A DNA stretch of 64,000 nucleotides, from positions 14,833,291-14,897,290 of the forward strand of contig CM039120.1 of NCBI GenBank assembly GCA_022036555.1, read 5' to 3'. Positions within the stretch are counted from its first letter, which is position 1. The number at the start of each line of letters is the position of its first letter. The stretch is from Microstegium vimineum (lineage: Eukaryota > Streptophyta > Magnoliopsida > Poales > Poaceae). Under the pieces are notes generated by a model. It was not told where the DNA came from and did not search any database. It worked only from the letters and a program-made list of their open reading frames with translations. This document shows, piece by piece, positions 21,604-31,799 of the stretch. The position numbers and the translations under genes were made by a program.

Positions 21604-23009
21604 ATGAACATGTCGTCTTCAGCTCCTGCCGCCTCTACTACGTTATTATCTTGCGGCGGAGGCGGAGCCCATGACGCGCAGGCTCAGGCTCAGCTCCCCC
21701 ACGTCGTCATCTTCCCGTTCATGGCCAAGAGCCACACCATCCCGTTGACCGACCTCACCCACCTTCTCCGACGCCGGCAGCTGGCCACCGTCACCTTCAT
21801 CACGACCCCGGGGAACGCGGCTTTCGTCCGCGCTGCGCTGGCCGGCGCCGACGGCGTGGCCATCGTGGAGCTCCCCTTCGCCGACAACCTAACGAGCTCC
21901 GGCCCTGGTGCCCCGGAGTGCGTCGAGGCCCGACTCGCTGTCCTCCTTACCGGCCTTCGTCGAGTCCGTCTCGCTGCTGAGGCCGCGGTTCGAGGAGGCG
22001 CTCGCCGCCCTGCGGCCCCCCGCCAGCGCCGTCGTCGCCGACGCTGGCGTTCTTCGGCACGAACTGTTCACCCCGGGCGACGCCGCCGTGTTCACCGTGC
22101 CGGAGTTCCCGCACGTCCAGCTTGCCCTCGCGGACATCCCGTTCCCCTTCAACGATCTGACTACGACAGGGCCGATTCGCGAGATGGACGCCAAGGTCGG
22201 GCACGCCATAGCCAACAGCGACGGCCTGATCGTGAACACCTTCGACGCCATGCATGGAGGGCCACTACATCCAGCACTGGAACCGGCACGTCGGGCCGAG
22301 GGCCTGGCCCGTCGGCCCGCTCTGCCTCTCAGTCTCCCGGAAGGCGCCGTGGCACTGGCATGGCGACGCCGCCGAGGCCGAGCCTCCTGCTTGGATGCGG
22401 TGGCTCAACGAGAAGGCCGCTGCTGGCCGTGCCGTGCTCTACGTCGCGCTCGGCACGACGCTGGCCGTGCGGGGCTCTGAGCTGAGGGAGGTGGCGGACG
22501 GGCTGGACCGAGCTGGGCTAGACTTCATTTGGGCCGTGAGACCCGTTGACGCCGACCTCGGACTCGGAGCGGGCTTCGAGGAGCGCGTCCAGGGCAGAGG
22601 CAAGGTGGTGCGCGAGTGGGTGGACCAGCGCGCGATCCTTGCGCACCAGTGCGTCAAGGGATTCCTCAGCCATGGCGGCTGGAACTCGGTGCTGGAGAGC
22701 ATCAGCGCCGGCGTGCCGCTGGCGGTGTGGCCCATGGGTGCCGAGCAGCCGCTCAACGCGAAGCTGGTTGTCGACGAGCTAGGAGTTGGGATCAGGGTGC
22801 CACCGAAAAGTGATGAGGCGGTCGCCCGAAGCGAGCAGATTGCCAGGGTGACTAGCGACCTGATGACCGGGGAGAAGGGCGCCGAGGTCGCGAGGAAGAT
22901 GGCTGCGTTAGCGGCCAAGGCGCGGGAGGCCGTGGTCGAGGGCGGGTCGTCGTGGAGCGCCGTGGAGGAACTCATCGGTGTGTTCAGCAAGCGGAGCACA
23001 CAATCCTAG
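21604..23009 (+). pseudogene. UGT90A-like UDP-glycosyltransferase pseudogene 2
   Basis: From ATG 21604 the N-terminus reads HVVIFPFMAKSHTIPLTDL and ITTPGNAAFVRAAL. A one-base-type shift near 21930 moves the frame, which goes on with SLSSLPAFVESVSLLRPRFE. After VVADAG the FLYW...GVP..AFF segment is missing and the text resumes at VLRHELFTPGD and FTVPEFPHVQLAL. At 22249-22256 a tandem CATGCATG (4 bp extra) shifts the frame again inside NTFDAM-EGHYIQHWN. The remainder is open to TAG 23007-23009, with the PSPG box WVDQRAILAHQCVKGFLSH to EQPLNAK, in which the usual SHCGWNS reads SHGGWNS. An intact paralogue would glycosylate small molecules in the cytosol. It is divergent from the pseudogene at 5969-7338, and both lost overlapping parts of the acceptor domain. 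Confidence 0.87.
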
Positions 23010-23051
23010 AAATATACGGATGTGCTCAGTACATTTGGCGCTGCATGCTGA

Positions 23052-23068
23052 CCCCCCCCCCCCCCCCC
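23052..23068. repeat. Poly-C run
   Basis: Seventeen consecutive C follow the UGT pseudogene stop by about 40 bases, then a C/T-rich tail. The exact length may be uncertain in any assembly. Confidence 0.9.
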
Positions 23069-23380
23069 TCCCCTCCTTTTGAATAATTGGAGTCTTTTTT
23101 TTACCATCTTTTTTACCATTCCTTTGACTATTATTTGAATAACTCCTACGGGATATAATTCTTGTACGCATGGTGCTACCTTTGAGTTGTTGTAGGCGAG
23201 ATGCCCCCCTTATTGTATGGTGTTGGGTACTTAAATACTCATGCATCCTTTGTCGAGTAGAAGTCAAGTGAATTGCCTATGAGAGGCGTAGTTCATGGTT
23301 GAGGTATGTACCACGGGATGTATGTCCAAACTACCATAGTCGTTGGCTCCCATGTGTTTCATTGTTGAACTAAAAGCCTG

Positions 23381-23712
23381 TTTATTACAATTTATAGTCT
23401 AGATTTATAAAAATTGTTTTTCAGCTTTTCTCACGTGCACTGAAACCATGGTGAACCTGGATCCATTATTCATTCAATGGAACTTATTGTGGGTGGTTTA
23501 AAAAAATACGTTCCAATTACAAGAACTACTTTTTTATGTGGTACACTTTCTCTTTGTGGTAGCTTCTCCTAACTCTCTCTCTGCTATATCTTTCCTTTTA
23601 CTAAACATTTAAAAAAACGTCTTTAGCTTCACTAGTGAAGCTACCCATGGAACCGAAGCAAAAAAAAAAAAGTTGTTTCACTAGTTAAGTTGAGTTGTAC
23701 CAAACGCGACCT
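23381..23712. repeat. Putative hAT-type MITE (AGCCTGTTTA ends)
   Basis: It begins GCCTGTTTATTACAATTTATAG and ends near AGTTGTACCAAACGCGACC, the CTGTTT.../...AAACG style of grass hAT MITEs. The region 38596-38895 has the same layout and shares an ACTAGTGAAGTTG-type block. Confidence 0.4.
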
Positions 23713-23864
23713 AAGACAAGATATGACTTTAAGTACCTTTAGTTGAAGTAAGAACTAATTTGAGCTATGTAGTGTCTTTGTATGCATTTGATCTTGTGCA
23801 TTCTGCGCGTAGTGGGCAGAATGAATGATCTTGTCCAAGATATGTTAAAGTGGACTAATACGTA

Positions 23865-24072
23865 CTCCATATGTACTCGTATTAGATGTCGTTTTGAACA
23901 ACTACAATTCTATTAATATTTATTAAAATATTTTTATGAAAGTATTTTTCAAGACAAATCTATTGATATGATTCTCATTTTTTCAAACTCAACAATTTAA
24001 AAGTTATTCATGATTCTCAATGTTTGACTCAAAGCTTGTCCAAAAAAACATCTAATACAAGTATAGAGGGAA
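23865..24072. repeat. Stowaway-like MITE
   Basis: TA-flanked ends: CTCCATATGTACTCGTATTAG at the left; CTAATACAAGTATAGAGGGAA at the right, inverted to each other. The interior carries the same AAATCTATTGATATGATT block as 5602-5835. Confidence 0.6.
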
Positions 24073-24185
24073 TATTATTTGAATAAGAGAGCTAAAATCC
24101 TTAGAGCAGCTACACTTTAGTGTCATAGGGGGTGTGCTACAGAAAGATTATTTGGGTTCTTAAAGGTGGAGCAAGGGTGCTAATA

Positions 24186-24434
24186 AGAGCAAGTATTATG
24201 GTTGGTTGTAAAAAGATTGAATGCTGAGGTGGAGGAGATCGAGAGGGGAGGAGAGAGAGAAGAGGTGGGTTGCAAGCTTACAGCCAACCCAGGCACAATA
24301 ACCAAGACAGTTTGTGAGAGAGACAAGTGGGCCCTATATCCATAGTTAAGAGCAAACTATTATATGAGTGGACTGAGAGAAAGCTGTAAGGAACCCTTAC
24401 GGCTAAGGGTTGGTTGTATTATTAACCTTGCTCT
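24186..24434. repeat. Small MITE with AGAGCAAG termini
   Basis: AGAGCAAG at the left and CTTGCTCT at the right form the inverted ends, each followed by a GGTTGGTTG/ACAACC block. The flanking trinucleotide ATA is duplicated (24183-24185, 24435-24437). A degenerate reverse copy may lie at 37235-37440. Confidence 0.6.
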
Positions 24435-24639
24435 ATAAAGTATGTTCTCAGTTTTGCATCCAGGTTCTTTGATTAAAAGAAATTGACAACTTTACACATG
24501 TACCAAGAATCTTGTGGTGTAGGGCAGCGCACATAAAGAAAAAAAGTATATTTTAATATCCTTTTGAATTGAAGATGACACCCTGGTCTTGTATCTCCCC
24601 TTTGCCTTATTGTTGTTTTATTATCACGAGAAGCCCTCT

Positions 24640-25850
24640 TTTTTTTAGATAAATGATATATTTCATACCTGGCTTCATCTACCAACAGTTAGAATCAGAT
24701 TAATTGTTTACAATAAAAAAATAAAAGGGAAGAAAAACCAAAGAAAATACATCCCCAACAAGGAGCTCAGGTAGTCCTACTCGTCCTCTCACTTGCATCG
24801 TGATATCAACTCCTAGAATAAATACTCCACTAGAGTAAGATCACCAACGTCAAGATGAAGTCGCCAAACACTCTTGTCAGAACTAATAAAGGTACTGAAA
24901 CGATGGACACCGACCACCATTGAAGATTGAATGATTTTCCTTGGCAACTCGGTGCAAAAGCCACCAAGCGCCAAGCTGTTATGCCATCGATTATCACCTC
25001 CGCCTTGAACTGCACAACGAGCAGGTGACCACGCAGAGGAACTGCCCGGCCTTGGCGTACAAAATCTTCGACGACACGCCAGAGCTATCGCCGCCGGCCC
25101 GAAGAAACCAGGCTAGATTTTCACCCAGATATTGAACGCTCACGGATGCACCAGGGGAGCAATGTCTTCAGCGACGCCTTCATGAAGGAGTGTGGCACAG
25201 CAAGTTCCACCGCCGCCGGCCTGACGCACCACGCCAGACAAGGTTTTCACCCAAATCAATGTCACCACCAACTCTGCAACCAAACAACGTGGAAGGCCAC
25301 CATCACCGGAAGGACACCATGAACCGCTTGCGAAACAGATCCGGAGCGCATACCGGTCACTGGATCCGGCATCCCGATGATTGGATCTAGCCTCCCGGCG
25401 ACCGGATCTAACCCCAACCCCAACCCCCAGAGGGGCGGGTCCGGCCAGGCCCCAGGCCACCATGGGTGTGGAGCCGGGCCGCCGGCCGACACAGGCGCCG
25501 GCCGCTCGCCATCAAGCAGCGGGGAGGGGGGAGCGAGGATAGGCAGATCTGGCCAGAAGAGGCGTGGATCCAGCTCGGTCGGCCCTCCCCAGCTCGCCAT
25601 GGCCGCCGGAGGGGTGAAGTAGAGGGGGGAGCCGGAGAGGGGGCTGGAGGAGGACGCGAGCGCGCGGCGTGGAGAAGGGCGGCGACGGCGGGCGGAGGAG
25701 GGGCCGGTGAGGGGTGGCGCTTGGAGGGTGGTGAGGTCGCCCCGCGTCGCCCACGAGCACAGACGGGCGGGGTCGGGGTCAATTCCGAAGCCCTACCTAT
25801 TGAAAAGAATTACATGTACTTGTGTCGGTCCATTGGCGATCATATGTGAA
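24640..25850 (-). other. Unassigned composite, possible retroposed sequence
   Basis: 24639-24646 is a T run that would be a poly(A) tail on the minus strand. 25000-25790 becomes GC-rich with overlapping open frames. The composition gradient resembles a retroposed mRNA or non-LTR element read on the minus strand, but I see no reverse transcriptase and no target duplication. Confidence 0.25.
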
Positions 25851-25968
25851 TTTTAGGCTATGCGATAATGCAACTATGTGGTGTCATTAGTAACTCTATC
25901 TGTTTTAAAATAAGTGTACTTCTAGATTTCTGATAAAAAGATCAATAATTATTTGAAAATTATATATA

Positions 25969-26231
25969 CTCACTCTATATAGTAATTAGATGATGTTTTA
26001 GACAGCGACACAGTCTTTTAAACACAACTTTGACATCTTATTTTGATAAAAAAACATTTATGGAATAATGATATATGCATATACTTTTATGAAAGTATTT
26101 TTCAAGACAAATCTATTCATATAATTTTTAAATTTGCAATCTCAATAACTTAGAAGTTATTGATGATTTATATTCTCAATGTTTGACCCAAAGCTTGTCT
26201 AAAATATCATCTAATTCCTATACGGAGGGAG
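25969..26231. repeat. Stowaway-like MITE (nested)
   Basis: TA-flanked ends CTCACTCTATATAGTAATTAG and CTAATTCCTATACGGAGGGAG are inverted repeats, each next to an AGATGAT(G/A)TTTTA block. Confidence 0.65.
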
Positions 26232-26311
26232 TATGTCCCAATAAAAGTTGTCTATGCCATAATTATTGCACATTGACATCAGAGAAAATGGAGACGGATT
26301 AGAGTTATTTA

Positions 26312-26496
26312 GGTCATATTTAATGGGAGTTTCATGGTCCAGTTTTCTAACTCAATCATGTTTTGAAAACAGTGCATAATTTTCTCTACTTCCACAAAAC
26401 TCTCATCATCTCTCTTTATCAATATAGTATCGTCACATCAGTATACTTAATGCTTATAAAACTTCGATGAAACTCTATTGAGTCTCAGTTTTAGAG
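26312..26496. repeat. MITE related to the ends of 7844-8820
   Basis: TTTAATGGGAGTTTCATGG at the left and ATGAAACTCTATTGAGTCTC at the right are inverted to each other and share the AATGG-AGTTT / AAACTC-ATTGAG core with the larger element at 7844-8820. Confidence 0.5.
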
Positions 26497-26950
26497 GTGC
26501 ATTTACTTGGATACAAATTTTAAATTTCTATAAAATACACTTATTATGGAACGGGACGAATACACTAGAAATAGCATGACTATGTATGTTGTTTGCAGCC
26601 ACTGAGACATGGCTGCAGTTACAAAAATTCTGCGGCGAGCGAGCACACAACATATTTAGCCTAAACTCTCTGATTCTCTAGTTGTGCTCCCTGATTCTCT
26701 AGTTGTGCCCTCTGATTTACTGATGAAGTAATTATATGGCTGAAAGTGATTCTTTTTGATTGTTTAGCCTAAACTCTCAAAATCAGCATAAAAGATACTT
26801 CACAGAATCAGGTGAAGCTACTTTTTTTAGCTCCGTTCGGCTGATACAAAAGTCGGTTGATTCCGACTGATTGAATGGTGTTCTGTGAGAGAGAATAAAC
26901 TGAAACAAACTAAAACAAGTTAGAAGTAGTTCAAGCGAACATAATAAATA

Positions 26951-27210
26951 CTCCCTCCATTCCAAATTGTAAGTAATTTCAAGAATCTTGAAGAGTCAAA
27001 ACATTTTAAGTTTGACCAAAGATTATAGAGAGAAACACAAAAATTTACGACATCAAATAAGTATAGTATGAAAATATAATTAATAAAAAATCTAATGATA
27101 TTTAGTTGGTATCAAATATGTTATTATCCTATTATATAAATTTGGTCAAACTTTATAAACTTTGACTCTCCAAGATTTTTGGAATGACTTACAATTTAGG
27201 ATGGAGGGAG
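26951..27210. repeat. Stowaway-like MITE, well preserved
   Basis: Ends CTCCCTCCATTCCAAATTGT and ACAATTTAGGATGGAGGGAG are nearly perfect inverted repeats flanked by TA at 26949 and 27211. At 260 bp it is the best copy of this family here. Confidence 0.85.
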
Positions 27211-28130
27211 TAGAAAATTAGTTTTCGCAGAAAAATACGTTTGGCATGCAAGGACTAATTCCGCTAAGAATCAGTTCCGTGAATACGTTTGGCAGGGTCT
27301 AATTCCCCTAAGAATCAGTTCCGTGAAGTGCTCTCAAACGTACCTAAACAAAAGCAGGTCAGAGTCTGTAGCTACCACTCAGATCGGGAGACGGCGTCAT
27401 CCACTTGTGTGGTCGTTTTGAAACGGATACAATAGGCAGGCCGCAGTAATATAAAAGCAGTAGTGTGTGAGTGAAAGCCGTCGGATGTGCCGGTTCAATT
27501 CTGGCCGCATTGGAATGGATTCCGAGGAAGAATCCACCGGCCACCGCGGAGGGAGGGGACCATGCCAATTTTGTATCCGAGGCGAGCTAGAGACCTCACG
27601 TTGTCACGCTGCTCCGTCATGTAATGTAACCGTCCCGACTAGTTAGGGCCTATTTAGGACTGCTCCGCTCCATATTTTTCAGCTCTGCTTCATGTTTTTT
27701 TAGCTAAACGGTTTCAGCTCCACGCACATAGCTCCAGAAAAAAAAATGTGGAATTGTAAGAGCACCTAAAGAGGTGCTCCATAAAGATCTGGAGTTCGTG
27801 GAGCTGCTCTAGTAAAGTTTGTGTAGCAGAGTTCGTAGAATAGTTCCAAACAAACCAGTTCATTCGTTACTACTGGTAATCAATGAATAATAATTAATAA
27901 AGCAAACAAGTGGAGCGCGTTCACGTGACCGCGTCCGCTGTTGCACGAGAGTGAGCGGGCACGTCGGCTAGGCTCGGGCGTGCAAAGCAGATGGATGGAA
28001 CCTGGCTGCCGTACCCATCAACAGTTACTGTCTGACACGGTTTGTTTATCGGCGGTGGATGTGGATCTAGCCGGCCGGCACCAGCACGAGAAGCTCTCTC
28101 ACGTTACACGCACTGGTGATTGGGATTAGA
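27211..28130. other. Intergenic, repeats only
   Basis: A GTTTGGCA...CTAAGAATCAGTTCCGTGAA block is duplicated in tandem at 27237-27330. 27645-27860 has GGGCCTATTTAGGACTGCTCC...TTCCAAACAAACC ends in hAT-MITE style. No gene seen. Confidence 0.4.
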
Positions 28131-28137
28131 GAGTGTA

Positions 28138-28444
28138 AGGCCCTGTTTAGTTCCAACCAAAATTCAAAATCTCAACTATTTTGGATTCTAAAATTCAGAA
28201 TGTAAAATATTTTGGTAGAGTGTTTAGTTCCAACCAAAATTTGTCTTCCAATGATGAGGATTGTGAGGATGACACACAAACCAATACAAAGATTCTCTTA
28301 TTTTGACCTCTTGAATCCAAAATACAAAATGAAGAATGAACCACTTTTTACCAAATATTTTAGGTGGTGTTTAGTTCTATTTTGCAAAATGAAGAGCCAA
28401 TACCCAAAATATTTTGGATTACATGAGGAACTAAACACCCCTTA
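28138..28444. repeat. Putative hAT-type MITE (GGCCCTGTTTAGTTCC ends)
   Basis: Starts AAGGCCCTGTTTAGTTCC and ends GGAACTAAACACCCCTTAA, an inverted repeat. GTTTAGTTCCAACCAAAATT occurs twice at the left. Confidence 0.6.
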
Positions 28445-28869
28445 AGTACTGTACTTGACGTCAAATTAAAGAGGGAGGGCGTCAGGTCCGGACTCCGGAG
28501 GCAACGCACTTGACCGTTGTCAGCGTTAGATTCGTTGCCGACTGGACTAGTTGTCAAAGTAAGTAGTAGCGCTGTGCCGCAATTACTCATCGTAGCACGT
28601 ACGTCGCCCCTCCCCTCCCCCGTGACGCGTCGGCGTTGATGCTGCTGAGCGCAACAGCGGCATGAGATACTATGCATGATTAGGCTTAGGAATCGGTTAT
28701 GTGATGCGTACATGGGCCTGATTCCACTGCAGCTCTGCTGTGCATGAGTTGCCAGTTGAGCAAACAAAAGGGATGTTGACTACACTACACATCTGCTGTG
28801 CTTGCGGGGCAAACGAAAAGAAATCAGTGACAAAAAGCTTTATACATTTTCCAAATCCAAAAAAACAAA

Positions 28870-28942
28870 CGCCCACCGTGGGGCTCGAACCCACGACCAC
28901 AAGGTTAAGAGCCTTGCGCTCTACCAACTGAGCTAGACGGGC
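28870..28942 (-). tRNA. tRNA-Lys(CTT)
   Basis: Read on the minus strand, 73 nt folds into a full cloverleaf: acceptor GCCCGTC with GGTGGGC (G-T pairs allowed) and discriminator G; D arm GCTC...GAGC; anticodon arm CAAGG with loop CTCTTAA, anticodon CTT (28909-28907); T arm GTGGG-TTCGAGC-CCCAC. The A box (TAGCTCAGTTGG) and B box (GGTTCGAGCCC) are intact. A T7 run follows at 28866-28859 as Pol III terminator. No intron and no encoded CCA, as expected for a nuclear gene. Confidence 0.97.
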
Positions 28943-29260
28943 TTTTTGAATGTGGTAAAATTTGAATCCTTGCATTTCAATTTGTCATTCAATGTATTTC
29001 AACGGAGTGGAGCAGGAGCCATGAAGCTCCCAATGCCCAATCACGTCGGATAGATAAACGCAAACAATCTACATCTACCGCCTGAGAGTCCCACCTATCT
29101 GTTCATCGGTGAACAACTGTTATTTTTTAACTGAAATTACACAAAGCCAAACCATTTCACTGATATGTACACAAAACGTCCAACCAGTAATTCCACACTT
29201 TCATCGATCTACTACTGTTATCAAACGCAAGCTCGCAAACAGACTCTATCTATACTTTCG

Positions 29261-29279
29261 TGTGTGTGTGTGTGTGTGT
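29261..29279. repeat. (TG)n microsatellite
   Basis: Nine to ten TG units downstream of the U-box gene. Confidence 0.9.
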
Positions 29280-29437
29280 CTGTGCCTACAGCAGTCTTCA
29301 GAAAAGGAAGCAGCAAAATTCGTTCCCAGCTCTTCTAAAACACGAGCTGACAACACAAACAAGAGATGCTCTCAAATGTCACACTGAAAAGATCTACACC
29401 TAGTTACTTACGGCAGGTCCCGACCGATATCCTGCGG

Positions 29438-31630
29438 CTATAGCACGCGGACGACACGCTCGCCGGCCTCCGACGCCGCTGATGCCGGCTGCCCGTCCAT
29501 CTCGTAGTGGCGGTGGATCAGGTCGAGCAGCGCCCTGGCGCGCTTGCACGTCTGCGGGCTGCCGTCGGCCACCAGCGTGTACAGCGACGACATCAGCCCC
29601 GGCATCCTCCCCAGCAGGGCCACCACCTTGTCCCCGCCGTGCCGGCACAGCGAGACGAGCAGGGCCACGCAGTGGTCCTTCCCCGACCGGGACGCCGACG
29701 CCGCGAGCGCCTCCACGACGCGGGCGACGAGGCCCGGCCGCGCCAGCACGGCCTGCGCGCCCGCCGGCTGCTCCGCGAGCCTCGCCAGCAGCGTCACAGC
29801 GTCGCTGGCGAGGTCGTCGTCTGCGCCTCGGTCCACGACGGACAGGAGCGCCGCGAGAGCCGGCACGGCGCCAGCCGCGACGGCCTTGCCGTGGTTGCTC
29901 GCGCACTGGAGGAGACCGTAGAGGCTGACCATGGCGTTCTTGCGCCCGCGGTGCGCGCCGTCGCGGATCAGCTGCACCAGAGTCGGGATGGCCTCCGGGA
30001 TGCGCCCGATCTCCTCGGCGTGCTCGGTGTCCAACGACAGGTAGAACAGGACGGCCGCCGCGTTCTGCCGCGCCTCCGCCCTGGCGCCCACGTTGATCAC
30101 GTCCACCACCAGGCCCACGCCGCCGGCCTCGAACAGCGCCTCCCGGCCCCGCGGGTGCTTGGACAGGTTGAGGATTGACGCCACCGCGTTGTCCTGCACG
30201 CACGCGTCCGTCGACGACAGGAGGCACAGCAGCCACGGCACGGCGTTGGACTCCACGAGGCACCCGCGGTAGAACACGCTGTGCTTGGACAGCTTGCGGG
30301 CCTCGCACGTCGCCTTCCTGCGCTCCGTCGTCGACCCCGTCGAGAGCTCGGCGACGATGTAGGCGACGGCGAGACGGGCAGCACCCGCGGCGGCCGGACC
30401 GAATGTCACGGCTGTAGTGTTTCCGAGCGCGCCGTGACGGTGCCCTGAGCTGCTGCTTGGGTCCGGAAGCGAGACGCCGTTGCTGAGCAGCATCCGCTCG
30501 ATGATCCCGCGGAGCGCGGCGTTCGGCACCACGTCGGCGGTGCGGAGCCGCTCGCCGGTGACCGGGCACGTGCGGCATCCAGCCTTGATCCACCGGGTGA
30601 TGGACTCGCGGTCGTACGTCTGGCCAGTACACACGGTCACCGGGTCCGTCATCAGGTCCAGAGTGATGGGGCACTGCAACGTCTCCGGTCTGAGCCAGTC
30701 CGGGCACCTCGCCGGCCGTGGCGCCGCGTCTGGTTTTGGATTCGCCGCATCGATCTGATCGAACAGCACGACACGGCAGTACACCATGAATGCCATTAAG
30801 CTGTTGATGAGCACCGCGTCGCTGCTGCTGCTGCTGTCGCCGCCTGCGCCGTCCAATCGCGTGCGCAGCTCGTCCTCCAGGAAGGAAATCTCCTCGGAGC
30901 AGTCGGACCAGCTTCTAACCCCGATGTGCTCCAGCACCCGCCTCGCGTCCTCGGCGACCGGCGAGACGCCGCTCTTGAACTGCTCCAGTATCGACCGCAC
31001 GCTCCTCATCGCGCGCTCGTCGCCGGCGTCCGGACGCACCGTCGCGCGCCACGCATGCTCCGATATCAGCCGCGCGAGCTCCCCGGCCTCCACGGACGCA
31101 TCCACTACTTCCTTCGGCAGCGCGTCCACGGCCGCGGCGACGGACCCGAGAATCACCCGGAGCTCAGACGCGGCCAATCCGGCGTTCACGAGCACCCACA
31201 GCCGCGCGCCCCGTCGCGCGCAGTCGGCGAGGAGGAACCGCAGCTTCTGCATGCCCACGTGCAGCTCCGTGAGCCCCAGCACCGCCGACGACGGCAGAGC
31301 TGCTGTCTTCGTCACCGTCACGTCTTGGATCTCCTCCAGAAACGCGAGGAGGAGGCCTGCAATCCGCACTGCCTGCCGTAAGCCGCGCCGGAGAACAGGG
31401 GAGGCGCCGCCGTCGGCGCCGAACCCTTGGCTCGCCAAGTCGGCCGCAAGCGCGAGAAGCGAGCTGAACAGAGGCGCCGGTGCGATGCTCTCGCATGGGT
31501 AGACTGCCATGAGGGATAGCAGGCGGTGGCGCTTCGGCTCGCCCGTTGGCGGTGACGGCGGCATTGACGGTGACGATGATAGTAATCGTAACCGACTAAC
31601 CGAGGAAGAAGGGGAGGGGTCAGCAGGCAC
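29438..31630 (-). CDS. U-box/ARM-repeat E3 ubiquitin ligase (PUB18/PUB19-like)
   Basis: An intact single exon of 730 codons on the minus strand. Residues about 40-300 form the U-box N-terminal (UND) helical region. Residues 310-383 are the U-box, starting CPDWLRPETLQCPITLDLM and containing DPVTV, GQTYDR, I..W and TCP. Residues about 415-710 form armadillo repeats (SILNLSKHPRGREALFEAGG, NAAAVLFYLS, PTLVQLIRDG, KNAMVSLYGL). The protein would accept an E2 through the U-box and ubiquitinate substrates bound by the ARM array. The lack of introns, the length and the N-terminal CESIAPAPLF motif fit Arabidopsis PUB18/PUB19, known negative regulators of ABA and drought responses; the exact orthologue is inferred. 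The first Met is preferred because it lies 70 bases from a TATA box. Codons are strongly GC3-biased, usual for such grass genes. Confidence 0.92.
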   Translation of the reverse strand: MPADPSPSSSVSRLRLLSSSPSMPPSPPTGEPKRHRLLSLMAVYPCESIAPAPLFSSLLALAADLASQGFGADGGASPVLRRGLRQAVRIAGLLLAFLEEIQDVTVTKTAALPSSAVLGLTELHVGMQKLRFLLADCARRGARLWVLVNAGLAASELRVILGSVAAAVDALPKEVVDASVEAGELARLISEHAWRATVRPDAGDERAMRSVRSILEQFKSGVSPVAEDARRVLEHIGVRSWSDCSEEISFLEDELRTRLDGAGGDSSSSSDAVLINSLMAFMVYCRVVLFDQIDAANPKPDAAPRPARCPDWLRPETLQCPITLDLMTDPVTVCTGQTYDRESITRWIKAGCRTCPVTGERLRTADVVPNAALRGIIERMLLSNGVSLPDPSSSSGHRHGALGNTTAVTFGPAAAGAARLAVAYIVAELSTGSTTERRKATCEARKLSKHSVFYRGCLVESNAVPWLLCLLSSTDACVQDNAVASILNLSKHPRGREALFEAGGVGLVVDVINVGARAEARQNAAAVLFYLSLDTEHAEEIGRIPEAIPTLVQLIRDGAHRGRKNAMVSLYGLLQCASNHGKAVAAGAVPALAALLSVVDRGADDDLASDAVTLLARLAEQPAGAQAVLARPGLVARVVEALAASASRSGKDHCVALLVSLCRHGGDKVVALLGRMPGLMSSLYTLVADGSPQTCKRARALLDLIHRHYEMDGQPASAASEAGERVVRVL

Positions 31631-31701
31631 ATAAAACTGTTATTATAACTATAAAGAAGAGAAGTTTCGAGGTAGCCGTAATTCACAGCGCGAGAGCTGA
31701 T

Positions 31702-31709
31702 ATTTATAG
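31702..31709 (-). promoter_or_regulatory. TATA box of the U-box gene
   Basis: TATAAATA on the minus strand lies about 75 bases before the ATG at 31630, which predicts a leader of some 45 bases. Confidence 0.7.
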
Positions 31710-31721
31710 AGGAGGTCGTTC

Positions 31722-31783
31722 CACGTGTTGCGAGGCAGGAGGCAGATGGTTGGGATCATGCCACGTGGATATGATGACACGTG
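31722..31783 (-). promoter_or_regulatory. Cluster of three CACGTG boxes (ABRE/G-box)
   Basis: CACGTG occurs at 31722-31727, 31762-31767 and 31778-31783, the second as CCACGTGG and the third as ACACGTGT, just upstream of the TATA box. ACGT-core boxes in pairs or triples bind bZIP factors (ABF/AREB) and often give ABA and drought induction, which fits the family. Confidence 0.7.
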
Positions 31784-31799
31784 TTACGCGATGGTCGGA

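Larger units (their letters stand above)
25895..26566. repeat. MITE split by nested MITEs
   Basis: ACTCTATCTGTTTTAAAATAAGTGTACTT at the left matches, inverted, ACACTTATTATGGAACGGGACGAAT at the right. These are the two ends of one MITE type, pushed apart by the elements at 25969-26231 and 26312-26496. Confidence 0.45.

Noticed and set aside
29482..30417. Long open frames on the + strand opposite the U-box gene
   Set aside because: They are antisense shadows of a GC3-rich gene, Arg/Pro/Ala-rich and without domains.
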